The position numbers and the translations under genes are program-made. DNA of 64,000 bases from Truepera sp965215315 (GTDB lineage Bacteria > Deinococcota > Deinococci > Deinococcales > Trueperaceae), in assembly GCA_965215315.1 (NCBI GenBank), contig CBDCDB010000008.1:3348001-3412000 (forward strand). The letters are read 5' to 3'. A model generated the notes under the pieces. The model saw only the letters and a program-made list of their open reading frames with translations, did not search any database and was not told where the DNA came from. This document shows, one piece after another, positions 63,555 through 64,000 of the stretch. Positions within the stretch are counted from its first letter, which is position 1, and every line of letters begins with the position of its first letter.

Positions 63555-63770
63555 ATGCAACTGTCTACCAAACAACAAATCAAAGCCGTGCGAGAAGGGT
63601 CGCTGTATAGCAGCTTTACGGAGCTTAGAAACGCACTCGAGCTAAACACCGACGAGCTTGCTCAACTGCTAAGTATTCCGAAGCGTACGCTTACCAAACG
63701 GCAACAAGTAGGCAACTTCAACCCAAGCGAAAGCAACGCCCTCAGCCGGGTTGCCCGTGTCTACCTAAAC
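63555..63770 (+). pseudogene. Second Xre-like antitoxin, truncated at a junction
   Basis: ATG 63555 begins MQLSTKQQIKAVREGSLYSS. The Xre-like helix-turn-helix reads LELNTDELAQLLSIPKRTLT. The recognisable linker to the toxin-binding domain is SESNALSRVARVYLNLIEVF. After that the frame continues into sequence that belongs to the opposite-strand exporter genes, so the ParS-like C-terminal domain is missing. The end coordinate is approximate. Confidence 0.7.
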
Positions 63771-63836
63771 CTTATAGAGGTTTTTCAACTCAATCATCGT
63801 AGACGTTACAGAGGTTTGTGTTTCAGCTTCGCTCAT
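63765..63836 (-). pseudogene. MacB-type ABC ATPase, N-terminal fragment only
   Basis: ATG 63836 overlaps the adaptor-protein stop in ATGA. It reads MSEAETQTSVTSTMIELKNL, then YKV and TAG. M-I-E-L-K-N-L-Y-K-V-Y is the usual start of MacB/LolD-like ATPases, so the gene is cut right after its first strand, at the junction with the Xre-like gene. Confidence 0.6.
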
Positions 63837-64000
63837 TTGATCTCTCCTTCAGGTGCTAAACGAATCGCCTCACGATCTTTGAACGCCTCATACGAGCTGG
63901 TAATGATTTGCTGTTCCGCGCTGAGGCCGTCGGTGACTTCGACGCGTTCGCCGTCGATGAGGCCGAACAACACATTTTGCCGGGTGGCGTTTTCGCCATC
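63833..64000 (-). CDS. MacA/HlyD-type periplasmic adaptor, C-terminal end (cut by window edge)
   Basis: The minus-strand frame is open from the window edge to TGA 63833-63835: NATRQNVLFGLIDGERVEVT, then DGLSAEQQIITSSYEAFKDR with EAIRLAPEGEIK. This is the last beta-strand domain of a membrane fusion protein (the pattern V-x-V-x-x-G-L-x-x-G-x-x-I). It would link an inner-membrane ABC transporter to an outer-membrane channel. The following ATPase gene is truncated, so the exporter is broken at this locus. Confidence 0.8.
   Translation of the reverse strand, partial: DGENATRQNVLFGLIDGERVEVTDGLSAEQQIITSSYEAFKDREAIRLAPEGEIK

Overview
The window reads as a chromosomal segment from a member of the Deinococcota, most likely close to the Truepera lineage. 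The evidence is a sodium-pump (NDQ) rhodopsin gene, a YpdA-type bacillithiol disulfide reductase, a Deinococcus-like SMC with a LSVGER signature, and the general gene repertoire. Base composition is moderate (about 56% GC by eye), lower than the high-GC cultured Truepera, so an uncultured relative is plausible. This placement is inference; no rRNA gene is present.

Layout. 1-3.2 kb: a copper-associated group (histidine kinase C-terminus, two DUF305 proteins, a CopB-type ATPase that has lost its phosphorylation and nucleotide-binding domains). 3.5-7.6 kb: smc and a biotin protein ligase, overlapping. 7.7-13.7 kb: a decayed zone with an IS1-family element invaded by an IS5-like element and by a small MITE, a DHA2 drug transporter, an LtrA remnant, and a potassium-channel gene broken by a second MITE plus an IS630 element. 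13.7-32.7 kb: mostly housekeeping genes (GGDEF/TPR protein, CPBP protease, purU, Nudix, PRTase, dnaG, glycogen synthase, a type II restriction-modification pair, two M50 proteins, CCA-adding enzyme, corA, lysE, trmL, M42 peptidase). 32.7-39.7 kb: methyltransferase, frameshifted rhodopsin, Trk/Ktr potassium uptake pair, ypdA, small membrane proteins, TetR regulator. 39.7-48.3 kb: an MFS exporter split by an IS5 element, its divergent regulator, nth, pilC, a second and apparently identical IS5 copy, an S9 peptidase and rpsT. 48.3-50.8 kb: VOC and molybdenum proteins, a TrmJ-like methylase and three tRNA genes.

50.8-64 kb, beyond tRNA-Arg, is an accessory region. It holds IS630, IS701-like, IS4 and IS3 elements, an AbiEi/AbiEii pair with a clear operator, a WD40 protein, an ArdC-type antirestriction protein, a 60-residue protein ending in an SSB-like DDLPF tail (split by IS4), a RES-Xre toxin-antitoxin module whose toxin is split by IS3, a truncated second Xre antitoxin, and the edge of a MacA/MacB-type exporter.

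Two genome-scale word biases stand out. CTCGAG occurs about 129 times (roughly 19 expected), in coding and non-coding DNA, resembling a highly iterated palindrome. TTTACGG/CCGTAAA occurs about 25 times on each strand (about 3 expected). Many genes carry exactly one disabling lesion (one-base shift, stop codon or insertion). That points either to a genome in active decay under IS pressure or to some consensus errors in the assembly; read-level checks would separate these.
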